A stretch of 64,000 bases of DNA from Zobellia nedashkovskayae (GTDB lineage: Bacteria > Bacteroidota > Bacteroidia > Flavobacteriales > Flavobacteriaceae). Made by a program: the position numbers and the translations under genes. Location of the stretch: contig NZ_JADDXR010000002.1 in assembly GCF_015330125.1 (NCBI RefSeq), positions 620,001-684,000 of the forward strand, read 5' to 3'. Within the stretch, counting starts at the first letter, position 1. The number at the start of each line of letters is the position of its first letter. Shown here piece after piece: positions 28,290 to 37,574 of the stretch. Below the pieces are notes generated by a model, which had not been told where the DNA came from, searched no databases, and saw nothing but the letters and a program-made list of their open reading frames with translations.

Positions 28290-29273
28290 TTAGAAAAATC
28301 TAGGCGTATCAATTTGTTTTGGCTTCCCTTTTAAGCTCTTGCTACTTCCGCCAGAACCATCTCCTCTACCTAAATAAAACTTAAGGATTATTTCGTGTGA
28401 ACCACTACTGAACTCACCTAATGGGCTCGTGTTATAATCGTACGAATACCCAATAAAACTACCATTGGTTATTTGAAACCCTACAAGGCCACTAACTGCA
28501 CTTCCCAACCGGTAAGATGCCCCCATGGTAAACTTATCGTTATACATAAAGTTAGCGCTCAGATTGGTATTTAAAGGTGCTCCGTTAATATAGTTCAACA
28601 AAAATGCAGGTTTGAACTTCAACATTTCGGAAACATCAAAGACGTAACCCCCTATAAAGTTGAACTGTAATTTGTCTTCTATAATTGTAGCTACATCATC
28701 GTTGTATATACCATCCGTCAAAAAATTAGGTATAGAAGCCCCTAGATACCAAATGTCATCCTCGTACAGAAAGAAACCAGCTCCAATAGTAGGATAAAAT
28801 TTAGAAATGTTTTCACGTCCTAATATTGGTTCCCCTGGGTTTTCGAAAGTACCTTTTGAAAAATCTACATTCAAAAAAGAACCTCCTGCATCCATTCCAA
28901 AGGAAAGTTTTGCCTTGTCGGAAACATTAAACTGGTACGAATACGCCACTTCTACATACGTCTGTGTAGATGGTCCTAGTTGATCGCTAATAATATTAAG
29001 ACCAAGTCCCGTTTTTTCATTGGCGAAAGGTATGTTGGTTCCTAAACGAATGGTACGTGGTGTACCGTCAACATCTAACCATTGTGCACGATAGGAAGCT
29101 GCTATTTCAGGATTCTGAACTGAGCCTACATAACCAGGGTTAAAGCTACCAATGTTATACATGTACTGCGTATACTGAGGTTCCTTTTGAGCAAAGCTAT
29201 TTGCCGAAATGAACAATACACCTATAGTAAAGCAGATGTAACCGTAAAAGGATTTTAGTGTTCTATACTGCAT
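28290..29273 (-). CDS. PorP/SprF family T9SS outer membrane protein
   Basis: A 327-residue beta-barrel protein with a signal peptide ending SANSFAQ. PorP/SprF hallmarks are visible: the PQYTQYMYN start, GSFNPGYVGS and the RAQW motif, then amphipathic strands up to the end. SprF in Flavobacterium johnsoniae is needed to secrete or display the adhesin SprB encoded next to it. Here it is 8 nt after a gene for a type B CTD protein, so it is likely the dedicated partner of that adhesin. Confidence 0.9.
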   Translation of the reverse strand: MQYRTLKSFYGYICFTIGVLFISANSFAQKEPQYTQYMYNIGSFNPGYVGSVQNPEIAASYRAQWLDVDGTPRTIRLGTNIPFANEKTGLGLNIISDQLGPSTQTYVEVAYSYQFNVSDKAKLSFGMDAGGSFLNVDFSKGTFENPGEPILGRENISKFYPTIGAGFFLYEDDIWYLGASIPNFLTDGIYNDDVATIIEDKLQFNFIGGYVFDVSEMLKFKPAFLLNYINGAPLNTNLSANFMYNDKFTMGASYRLGSAVSGLVGFQITNGSFIGYSYDYNTSPLGEFSSGSHEIILKFYLGRGDGSGGSSKSLKGKPKQIDTPRFF

Positions 29274-29281
29274 TATCCTAT

Positions 29282-32200
29282 TTATCTTATGAGCTGAATC
29301 CAGCCTTTTTTAGTGGTATTGGTATCAAAACCTTCTACTTCTTCTTGTAGCGTTACGTTTAGGATATAAAAATAAGTGCCGTCAGGTGATTCTTTACCTT
29401 CCCACATTCCATCCCAAATAACTTCATCGGTCATTTGATCGCCTTCAAAAATTACTTTTCCGTATCTATTGAAAATTTTGATATCGTAAACCAAATCTAT
29501 CGTAGTAGACCCGAATTCCTTATTTATTTTCAGTACATCATTAGTCCCATCGTTATTTGGAGAGAACTGATTGTAAATAATTCCTAACTCCGCTTCGGTC
29601 CTTGCTGAAACATTTACGATAGCCGTGTCTGTATTATTAGCGTATTTGTCTTCGCTATCAACCGGAGAGGACCGTATAATTTCAGCACTATTCTCAAAAG
29701 TACCCTCTATTGGAAGTCCTACTCTTATTTCAAGAATAGCAACTTCATTTCTAATCAATTCCGGTATGACCCAGATTCCGGTCTCAGATGAGTACTCCCC
29801 TTTATCTGCTATGCTGCTTATATAAACAAAGCCACTATCTCCTCTTGAAGAAATAGTATCTCGTACTTGGATATTAGAAATAGCATCTTCATTAGAATTA
29901 TTCGTTACCCTAATTGTAAAAATTACTTCTTGACCTACTAACGGGTTAACTCTATCTGAGTTTTCATACGGTTGTCGAATACCTAGTGTATCTCCTTCTT
30001 TAACAATGCGCGCAAATTTCTCCAAAACTAAGTCAACACCTTCCGGAAGAGCAATGTTTAAAGTGATTTCTGAACTATCATTTGCAGGGTTACTATCTAC
30101 TGGGAACGATTGTAAAAGTTCGGCTACGTTCGTGTAAGGACCTCCGTCCAACACATCAACAGTGATAGTTAAAGTGGTTGTTCCGTTTACCGGAATCTCA
30201 GCAATTGTCCATTCGCCAGCAGCTAAATCATAACTACCATCCGCCGCGCTGTGTGATTTGTATTCAAAACCTGTTTCCAGCATCTCGCCTACCGTAACAT
30301 TTCGAGCAACACGATCAGATAGATTATTAACTGTTAGTGTAAAAATAACCTCATCGCCCGCAACAGCCGCTTCCTTATCAACTGTCTTTATTACTTCTAG
30401 GTCTATAGGTGTCGGGTCGCAATTTGCATTATTGACATCAGGGTCGCAAGCATCTAAAGGATTAGTACCGTCTGCTTCTTCTTGCCCGTCAGTAATACCA
30501 TCTTCATCTGTATCACAAAGTCCATTTGAACTATCTGGAATACATGCGTTATTGTTGCCTGGATCTAATTGATCAAAAACACCATCGCTATCCGTATCCA
30601 AAACATTGGACTCTAAAGCGTCAATTATTCCGTCTCCATCAGTATCTAAAGGATTGGCAGTATCATCACCAACTTCAACACCATCATCTACACCATCACC
30701 ATCAGAATCCGCATTATTAGGATCAGTACCAAGGCTAGATTCCAATCCACCAAATAAGCCATCACCATCATCATCAGTATCACAACTACTAACAGAAATA
30801 CTAACCTCAGCCGTTTCATTAACACAGGGTGCCTCCGCACCTGTAGTTGTATAAGCAAAAACATATGTGCCATTTGCCAAACCTTGAAAATCTACCACGT
30901 TTTCACCATCAGGAGTTACATTAGCAGGCCCTGAAGACCAAGCCCATGTACCTGCGCTTGCCGCTGTAGAAAAAGTGGTATCTAAATCTAAGGTGGTAGT
31001 ACCAAAAGCAGCGTCATTACAAGACGATGCATTTTCTGGTGCACCTGTATTTACAGGAGGTAAAATAACAGCATCTACTTTAACTCGTGGAAATGACCTA
31101 CAGGTATTAGATACTGCCTCTACATAATAAGATGTTGTACTCGTTAAAGCACTAATAGTAAGGATTGCTCCATTTCCAACTAAAGCACCGCCAGTCTCAC
31201 TTGTATACCAGTTATAGGTGGCATTTTGCGTAGCAGTAGCCGTAAGTGTGACCTCTCCTGGCCCACATCTACTATCTCCAGTTGGAGTCCCAAGAATTTC
31301 AGGTGTCGAATTTTGAACCAATGTTAACGTTAATGATGGACTCGGACAATTATTTACGGCATCATAATAGAACCCATAATATGTACCTGGTAATGGATCG
31401 TTTATCCTATTATTTGGAACAAAACTCCCTACCAGATCTAAATTATCCGTTGCCCAACGCAATACGCTGGCATTTGGGCCACTGTTAGGAGCGTAGTCAT
31501 TTAAAGACGATGTAATATCATCGCAAAACGTTCGCTGGACAGTTGTATCTAATACTGGGGCAGCATTTCCTGCGGTACATGGATCACAATTAGCTACATT
31601 AATAGTAACTGTTGTTGATTTATTAGTACATGGTTCTACTGCACCATTTGTAGTAAAAGTATAAACGTAAGCTCCCGCAGCTTGCCCGCTAAAATTTACG
31701 GTAGCATTTGCTCCTACAGGAGCAATATTTGTTGGACCAGAAGTCCATGCCCAGGCACCTGCATCTTGGCCTGTAATTACGCTAGCATTATTAAGGTCTA
31801 TAGAAATAGGTCCAAACTCATTAGTTGCATTATTACATGCAGTTTGCGATGAGGATACAGTACCTGCAGATGGCGACAAACTCTGCGTAATAGTTATGGC
31901 TGAAGATGGACTAGGACAATCATTAGGTTCATCCCAGAAAAAAGCATAGTAAGTTCCAGGAGCACTTACAGGACTAAGCCCTGTTCTAGGCGCCCAATCT
32001 GATTGCAATAATAGATTTGTATTATTGGTAGTCCATATTAGGACCGCCCCTGTAGGTCGTGCCCCATCATAGTATGAATCTAAGTCCGTCGTGAAATCGT
32101 CACAAAATGCTGCTGTAGTTGCATTTAGAACAGGAGCAACATCCCCCGCTGCACAATCATTATCTTCTATTGTAACTGTTCGTTGAGCAAGTGGTGTGGC

Positions 32201-32962
32201 CACATAGTTAAACTTCGCTGTATTACTAGGAGCTCCTAATGTTAAAGTAACCGTTTCGTCGGGCTCTACAATGGCATCATCTATAACATTAATATTTAAA
32301 GCTCTAGCAGCTTGACCTGAAGGAAACGTAAATTGACCAACTTGACCTGTTGTTGTATAATCAGAAGTAGGCGTTGCAGTACCCCCTAAAGTGTATGGTA
32401 TTGTAATTGTTGTTCCAGTAGCGTTCTCCTTGTCTAGCGTAAGTAAATAGCGCCCCCTAACCGTAGTTTGTTCAGCTGCATTAGGTTCTGGAGTCGTCAA
32501 GGTAAAAGTACCCGTATCATTGTCTTGTATGGTAAAAGTAACAGTATTAGCAGTCGGACTAATAGTTCCAGTACTAACATTGCTTATCGTAATAATAATG
32601 GTCTCACCTAGCTCAATTAATTCATCTTCACTTATGTTGATATCAAAAGATTCACTAGGGGCTACAGCGGTCAAAGTAAAAGAAAGGGTGAGAGCCTGGT
32701 AATCCACGTCAGGGGTAGCTGTGCCCGTAATACTTAGCGTAACAGTGGTAGGCAATAAAAAACCTCCGGCTCTAGTAACTGTATACGAACCACCAACACC
32801 GGCAGCCCCTTCTACAGGTTCTGTGGGCGTAGTACGTGCAATAGAGACTGTCTGAGCACTAGCAGCAAAGCTAAAACCCAAAAACAATACAAATAATAAA
32901 ACAACTCTTCCTTGTGCTCTTAAACTGTGGGAAAAGCAAACTTTTTTCTTTTTCAATTTCAT
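29282..32962 (-). CDS. Secreted adhesin with Calx-beta, TSP3, DUF11 and gliding-motility C-terminal domain
   Basis: A 1226-residue T9SS cargo protein. After a signal peptide (about 1-37, LGFSFAASAQ) come two Calx-beta-like domains (about 38-265), a Cys-containing repeat in two copies separated by Ig-like segments (about 270-730), acidic thrombospondin type 3 repeats (about 735-850, DTDGDGI, DSDGVFD), two DUF11 domains (about 855-1130), and the type B C-terminal signal (about 1135-1226) beginning NQFSPNNDGTNDV and ending KKGWIQLIR. Type B signals are the SprB-like ones that require SprF/PorP-type proteins. It heads the operon with porP and the PorE-like gene, and is probably a surface adhesin, perhaps for gliding or attachment. 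Calcium binding is expected from the TSP3 and Calx-beta parts. Confidence 0.88.
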   Translation of the reverse strand: MKLKKKKVCFSHSLRAQGRVVLLFVLFLGFSFAASAQTVSIARTTPTEPVEGAAGVGGSYTVTRAGGFLLPTTVTLSITGTATPDVDYQALTLSFTLTAVAPSESFDINISEDELIELGETIIITISNVSTGTISPTANTVTFTIQDNDTGTFTLTTPEPNAAEQTTVRGRYLLTLDKENATGTTITIPYTLGGTATPTSDYTTTGQVGQFTFPSGQAARALNINVIDDAIVEPDETVTLTLGAPSNTAKFNYVATPLAQRTVTIEDNDCAAGDVAPVLNATTAAFCDDFTTDLDSYYDGARPTGAVLIWTTNNTNLLLQSDWAPRTGLSPVSAPGTYYAFFWDEPNDCPSPSSAITITQSLSPSAGTVSSSQTACNNATNEFGPISIDLNNASVITGQDAGAWAWTSGPTNIAPVGANATVNFSGQAAGAYVYTFTTNGAVEPCTNKSTTVTINVANCDPCTAGNAAPVLDTTVQRTFCDDITSSLNDYAPNSGPNASVLRWATDNLDLVGSFVPNNRINDPLPGTYYGFYYDAVNNCPSPSLTLTLVQNSTPEILGTPTGDSRCGPGEVTLTATATQNATYNWYTSETGGALVGNGAILTISALTSTTSYYVEAVSNTCRSFPRVKVDAVILPPVNTGAPENASSCNDAAFGTTTLDLDTTFSTAASAGTWAWSSGPANVTPDGENVVDFQGLANGTYVFAYTTTGAEAPCVNETAEVSISVSSCDTDDDGDGLFGGLESSLGTDPNNADSDGDGVDDGVEVGDDTANPLDTDGDGIIDALESNVLDTDSDGVFDQLDPGNNNACIPDSSNGLCDTDEDGITDGQEEADGTNPLDACDPDVNNANCDPTPIDLEVIKTVDKEAAVAGDEVIFTLTVNNLSDRVARNVTVGEMLETGFEYKSHSAADGSYDLAAGEWTIAEIPVNGTTTLTITVDVLDGGPYTNVAELLQSFPVDSNPANDSSEITLNIALPEGVDLVLEKFARIVKEGDTLGIRQPYENSDRVNPLVGQEVIFTIRVTNNSNEDAISNIQVRDTISSRGDSGFVYISSIADKGEYSSETGIWVIPELIRNEVAILEIRVGLPIEGTFENSAEIIRSSPVDSEDKYANNTDTAIVNVSARTEAELGIIYNQFSPNNDGTNDVLKINKEFGSTTIDLVYDIKIFNRYGKVIFEGDQMTDEVIWDGMWEGKESPDGTYFYILNVTLQEEVEGFDTNTTKKGWIQLIR

Positions 32963-33113
32963 AACTGTCCTTTGAACAAAGATTCAATTCACAGCAAATA
33001 AAGTAGGTCGTGGCTAAATGGGCGTCAATATTACTAAAAAAAATGTCCACTACCGTAATTCTGGGGTTAAATCAAGGTTTTATGGACGAACTACATCATA
33101 TACGGATGAAACA

Positions 33114-34001
33114 TCAACTTGGGATATCTGCAGATTGACTTTTTGCCTCTGGAGCTATTTTTCTAACTAGGCCTTGCAGCACTTTTCCTGGACCTACCTC
33201 TATAAACAGGGAAGCTCCATCTTTTACCATATTTTCCACACTTTGCGTCCATTTTACGGGTGCAGTCAATTGAGAAATTAGATTTTTCTGAATTTCAACA
33301 GCATCACTAACCGCAACAGTCGTCACATTTTGGTAAACTGGACACTTAGGTGTTGCAAAAGTTGTATTCTCTATTGCTGCCGCCAACTCTTCACGAGCAG
33401 GCTCCATTAAAGGCGAATGAAATGCACCACCTACAGGAAGTACCAAAGCTCTTCTAGCGCCTGCTTCTTTCATTTTAACACAAGCTGCATCTATAGCTTC
33501 TACCTCTCCTGAAATTACTAATTGTCCAGGACAGTTATAATTTGCTGCTACCACAATACCTGGGGTTTCCTCACATATCTTCTCTACTATAGCATCTTCT
33601 AGTCCTAAAACCGCTGCCATTGTACTTGGCTGAAGTTCACATGCTTTCTGCATAGCCAAAGCACGTTGAGAAACCAATTTTAATCCATCTTCAAAACCTA
33701 AGGAGCCATTAGCTACTAAGGCAGAAAACTCACCTAATGAATGGCCTGCAACCATATCCGGCTTAAAACTATCGCCCATTACCTTACTCAAAATAACCGA
33801 ATGTAAAAAAATGGCCGGTTGGGTAACCTTGGTTTGCTTTAAGTCTTCGGGCGTACCTTCAAACATAATATCTGTAATAGCAAAACCAAGAATCTCATTT
33901 GCCTGCTCAAAAAGCTGTTGTGCCAATGGGTATTTTTCATAGAGGTCTAGACCCATACCAACAAATTGCGCCCCTTGTCCGGGAAATATATATGCATTCA
34001 T
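33114..34001 (-). CDS. fabD: Malonyl CoA-acyl carrier protein transacylase
   Basis: Transfers malonyl from CoA to ACP, supplying the elongation substrate of fatty acid synthesis. GQGAQFVGMG opens the protein; the active-site Ser88 is in GHSLGE, Arg113 in SQRA, and His195 in GAFHSPLM. Length 295 residues, slightly short but within range. It stands as a single gene with its own promoter rather than in a fab cluster. Identification is firm. Confidence 0.95.
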   Translation of the reverse strand: MNAYIFPGQGAQFVGMGLDLYEKYPLAQQLFEQANEILGFAITDIMFEGTPEDLKQTKVTQPAIFLHSVILSKVMGDSFKPDMVAGHSLGEFSALVANGSLGFEDGLKLVSQRALAMQKACELQPSTMAAVLGLEDAIVEKICEETPGIVVAANYNCPGQLVISGEVEAIDAACVKMKEAGARRALVLPVGGAFHSPLMEPAREELAAAIENTTFATPKCPVYQNVTTVAVSDAVEIQKNLISQLTAPVKWTQSVENMVKDGASLFIEVGPGKVLQGLVRKIAPEAKSQSADIPS

Positions 34002-34024
34002 TATTTTTCGTTTTTTGGTGCGTG

Positions 34025-34055
34025 CAAAAATAGCAAATTAAGTTCAAGTCTCAAG
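34025..34055 (-). promoter_or_regulatory. Promoter of fabD
   Basis: On the minus strand the sequence reads CTTG (34055-34052), 19 nt, then TATTTTTG (34032-34025), a good match to -33 TTTG / -7 TAnnTTTG. The fabD start is 24 nt downstream. Confidence 0.6.
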
Positions 34056-34064
34056 TACCGTTTC

Positions 34065-34574
34065 CTACTCTTTAAACCAACTGGAATACATTACGTAATT
34101 GTTTGCTATACGATCAATTTCTCCTGAACTGAGTTCCGGGCTAATATCTTTTATTTTCTTAGCTGGTGTCCCCGCAAATATACTTCCGGCCGGCACATGA
34201 GTTCCTTTTGTTACCACAGCGCCAGCAGCAATGATACTATTACTTTCCACAATACAATCATCCATAATTATACTTCCCATACCTACGAGCACATTATCTT
34301 TTAAGGTACACCCATGAACAATAGCATTGTGTCCTATAGAGACATTATTGCCAATGGTAGTTGGCGATTTCTGATACGTGCAATGCACTATGGCACCATC
34401 TTGCACATTTACTTTATTGCCCATTTTAATAAAATGTACATCTCCCCTAAGTACGGCATTATACCAGATACTACATTGATTGCCCATCGTCACCTCTCCT
34501 ACAATCGTAGCATTTTCTGCAATGAAACAATCCTCACCAAATTGTGGTGTTTTCCCGTTAATCGTTTTTATCAT
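34065..34574 (-). CDS. Gamma-class carbonic anhydrase family protein (YrdA-like)
   Basis: A 169-residue left-handed beta-helix protein with hexapeptide repeats (for example AENATIVGEV, IGNNVSIGHN). The three histidines that bind the metal in gamma-carbonic anhydrases are present: His64, His82 and His87. CO2 hydration is therefore possible, though many YrdA/PaaY-like members have weak or no tested activity. It lies 30 nt after the LytTR regulator gene on the same strand and may share its transcript. Confidence 0.9.
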   Translation of the reverse strand: MIKTINGKTPQFGEDCFIAENATIVGEVTMGNQCSIWYNAVLRGDVHFIKMGNKVNVQDGAIVHCTYQKSPTTIGNNVSIGHNAIVHGCTLKDNVLVGMGSIIMDDCIVESNSIIAAGAVVTKGTHVPAGSIFAGTPAKKIKDISPELSSGEIDRIANNYVMYSSWFKE

Positions 34575-34604
34575 CTTAATTCGTTTTATCTTAATTCCGA
34601 GCTT

Positions 34605-35333
34605 TTAAAAATACGCTAAAAAGTCTTTCTTCTTTGAGGCCGAGACCAATAACTCTTTTCCGTTAGAGACCACCACACTCCCTCCCTTTCCTTTTCTGTA
34701 TTTTACTACCTCGTTCACATTTACCAAGTACGATTTATGAATACGGGCAAACGAAAAACCGGCAAGCGCGTCTTCGAAATACTTTAAAGTCTTGCTCACT
34801 AAAATCTTTTTATTTTCTAAATAAATCTCGGTGTAATTATCATCGGCCTGGCAGTAAAGAATATCAGAGACGTTAAGCACCTGAAAACCATCTTGTTGTG
34901 GTAAAGTTATTTTTCCCTCTACCGACTTTAGTTTTGGCTGCAACATGGTATCGGCCAGTTGGTTTTCTTTATACTTGATTTCCTGCACGTAACCAACGGC
35001 CTTAATCAATTCATCAATATTTATAGGCTTCATAAGGTAATAGGCTGCATGGCTGTTTAAAGCATCCAAAGCGTATTGATTATAAGCCGTTACAAAAACC
35101 GTCTCAAAAGTACGGTCAGGCAATTGATCCAATAAATCAAAGGCATTCCCAAAAGGCATCTCTACATCTAAAAACACTAAGTCCAAATCGTGCTTTTGAA
35201 TAAGCTCAAGCCCTTCTTGAATTGACGCCGCTTCTCCTACCAAATTTACATCGGCACAGTATTTACCCAAATAGTTCCGCAATATTTCACGGCTATTGGC
35301 TTCGTCTTCTACAATTATGGCATTCAATTTCAT
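34605..35333 (-). CDS. LytTR-type response regulator
   Basis: A 242-residue two-component response regulator. The receiver domain (1-120) has acidic residues near D10-E11, the phosphoacceptor Asp56 in VFLDVEMP and the threonine in VFVTAYN. A linker leads to the LytTR DNA-binding domain (about 140-240, with QADDNYTEIYL and ARIHKSYLVNV). It is 29 nt downstream of the sensor kinase gene and is its clear partner. Targets are unknown. Confidence 0.93.
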   Translation of the reverse strand: MKLNAIIVEDEANSREILRNYLGKYCADVNLVGEAASIQEGLELIQKHDLDLVFLDVEMPFGNAFDLLDQLPDRTFETVFVTAYNQYALDALNSHAAYYLMKPINIDELIKAVGYVQEIKYKENQLADTMLQPKLKSVEGKITLPQQDGFQVLNVSDILYCQADDNYTEIYLENKKILVSKTLKYFEDALAGFSFARIHKSYLVNVNEVVKYRKGKGGSVVVSNGKELLVSASKKKDFLAYF

Positions 35334-35362
35334 AGCAGGTTTTTAAATAGAATAGAATCTCA

Positions 35363-37318
35363 TTAATCTTTATGGAGAACGAAGAGCACTTTTGTTCCTG
35401 AACCATCTACAGTAAGGTCAGAAATAGTAACATCTACCTTATTCTTATACATATCATTTAGAATGGCAATTCGTTTTTTGATATTCCCCATACCCTTTGA
35501 TTTCTGTTTCTTTTGGTTCTGAGTTTTTAGTTCTGCCGATTTTTTTCTCCCAATACCGTCATCCGTTATGGTTATTTCTATTGATGTTGTCCCTTTTGGT
35601 TTTACATCGATTTTTAAAAAGCCTTTTTCTTCTTTATATCGAAGTCCATGCCAAATAGCATTTTCTATATAAGGCTGAAGTAACATAGGTGGAATTTCAA
35701 AAGTTGAAACATCTATGCTTTTATCTACATTCAGCTCATAATCAAACTTAGCAGGAAAACGAGAATGCTCTAACTTCACATACAACTCCAACAAATCTAA
35801 TTCTTTAGCAAGCGGAATAAAATCTTCCTCTGAGTTCTCTAACACCGAACGCATTAAGGTTGAAAATTCACTAAGAAATCTGTTCGCACTACGTTCATCA
35901 CTCTTGGCTATATAGTTATTTACCGAGTTAAGTGCATTAAAAATAAAATGCGGATTCATTTGCGAACGCAAGGATTTCAAAGCCAAGAGGTTGTTCGCCA
36001 ATTTTTGCTGCTGATTACTACGGTAAAAGAAAAATGCCGCCAGACCCAGCAATATCATACCAAAAATAAGGGAGTAGATAATCCATTTTTGGCGTTTGTT
36101 ATTCTCTTGTATCAATTCCTGTTCGGTCAATGCCAGGTCATACTTACTTTGGGATAGTTCCCTTTCTTGCTCAAGACCAGAAATACGGTTTTGCTTGGAC
36201 GAAATCTCTCGGTTAAATCTGGCTGCCCTAGATATTTCTTGTTCTTTTCGCACATATAAGGTATCTACCAAAGACACGTAATTTCTATAACTCTCAAAAG
36301 CCTTAGGATAGTCTCCTTTATATACAAAAACCTCCGAAAGTTTACGCGTCGCATCTTTTTGCACCACCAAATCGTTTTCAGAACCTGCCTCTTCTATACT
36401 CTCTTTCAAATACGGAATAGCCTCGTCATACTTGTCCTGAGCTATATAAGCATTGGCTATTTTGTAATTGATACGCTGAGAAGTAATGCTATCAAAATCT
36501 CCTCGCGCTTCTCGTTTGGTAGTTCTTCCTTTTGGAAGGGTTTTTAGCTCATTAAGACTTTTTTTACGCAATTCAATTTCTGCTCCGTATTGGCTTTTCT
36601 GATTATAGAAATCAGCAACTTTCTCTTTTTCTTGTACGGCACGCTTAGGCTCTAGACCTTCGGTAAGCTGAAGAGAACTATTGTAGTACGCACCTGCCTC
36701 TACTAATTTATCGTCTTGAGCATAGGTGTCGGCAATTTTGGAATTTAGATCAGCAAGCTTAGGGGTTATTTGATTCTTTCTGGCAACTACAAGTCCTTCT
36801 TCATAAAATGCCACCGCTTTTTCAACTAGCCCCAATCCCCTATATGCATCTCCCAAGTTCTCATTTAAACTTACTTTCTGAGAAGGTTTAAGACCTTCAA
36901 TTTTTAATAAAGGCTGAAGTTCTTTTTCGGCTTCTGAAAACTGTTTATTAAGAATATAAGCTTCCGCTAGTAGCAAGGTTGTTCGGGTAGACTTATAGGC
37001 TTCTAATGCATCTTCATAATTGGTAATTGCTAAATCATATTGATTGTGATATCTATATACCTCGCCCAAAGCCACCAAAGATTCCGCAAGCGACTTTTTA
37101 TCCGCCCGTTTCCCAAGAACTGCTATGGAATTGGTGATATAATCAATACTCTTTTCAATATCACTTTGTTTATAGGTATTGGCAGAATCTAAATAAACTT
37201 GATGCAGGTTATTTTGAGGCATGGCCATTTTACTACGACCAACCTCTCTTTGCGCCCAAGAGTTCATTGTGCAGCATCCTATAAAAAGGAAAAACAATAT
37301 GTAGCGAATTGATTGCAT
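35363..37318 (-). CDS. TPR-containing sensor histidine kinase, LytS/YehU-type catalytic region
   Basis: A 651-residue membrane kinase. A signal peptide (1-22) and a series of TPR repeats (about 45-350) lie in the periplasm; a coiled coil (360-410) and one membrane helix (412-432) follow. The His_kinase domain has the acceptor His457 in NPHFIFNALNS, N-box ENAIWHG with Asn553 and G-box TDDGIG. It phosphorylates the downstream LytTR regulator. The TPR sensor suggests it detects a protein or peptide ligand. No membrane sensing domain of the 5TM type is present. Confidence 0.92.
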   Translation of the reverse strand: MQSIRYILFFLFIGCCTMNSWAQREVGRSKMAMPQNNLHQVYLDSANTYKQSDIEKSIDYITNSIAVLGKRADKKSLAESLVALGEVYRYHNQYDLAITNYEDALEAYKSTRTTLLLAEAYILNKQFSEAEKELQPLLKIEGLKPSQKVSLNENLGDAYRGLGLVEKAVAFYEEGLVVARKNQITPKLADLNSKIADTYAQDDKLVEAGAYYNSSLQLTEGLEPKRAVQEKEKVADFYNQKSQYGAEIELRKKSLNELKTLPKGRTTKREARGDFDSITSQRINYKIANAYIAQDKYDEAIPYLKESIEEAGSENDLVVQKDATRKLSEVFVYKGDYPKAFESYRNYVSLVDTLYVRKEQEISRAARFNREISSKQNRISGLEQERELSQSKYDLALTEQELIQENNKRQKWIIYSLIFGMILLGLAAFFFYRSNQQQKLANNLLALKSLRSQMNPHFIFNALNSVNNYIAKSDERSANRFLSEFSTLMRSVLENSEEDFIPLAKELDLLELYVKLEHSRFPAKFDYELNVDKSIDVSTFEIPPMLLQPYIENAIWHGLRYKEEKGFLKIDVKPKGTTSIEITITDDGIGRKKSAELKTQNQKKQKSKGMGNIKKRIAILNDMYKNKVDVTISDLTVDGSGTKVLFVLHKD

Positions 37319-37554
37319 CTAATTAGTTGTACAACGTAAACTTAGTTGAATTATGCGGCACTAAAAAACTGCTTTTATACCTAATCCCTTAAAAAATTAC
37401 CCTTTCTAAAGGCTTCACGCATTCAAAAGGAACGTTCCCTCTTTTAAAACGCCACTTCCCTCAAAATAGGTTTTACAGCAAATAAGTTGCCTCTACTTTT
37501 ACCTCATCAACAACGATAAATACAAACAAATTAATCATCTCTAAATAGAGCATC

Positions 37555-37569
37555 AAAAAAAAAAAAAAA
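37555..37569 (+). repeat. Homopolymeric A15 tract in the leader of the VWA lipoprotein gene
   Basis: Fifteen consecutive A, ending 5 nt before the ATG at 37575. It is in the place of the A-rich ribosome-loading leader used in this phylum. A tract this long is prone to slippage. Confidence 0.9.
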
Positions 37570-37574
37570 CAATT

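Noticed and set aside
30400..30790. A second cluster of similar repeats inside the adhesin gene.
   Set aside because: These also code for TSP3 repeats (DSDGD type) and are protein-level repeats.
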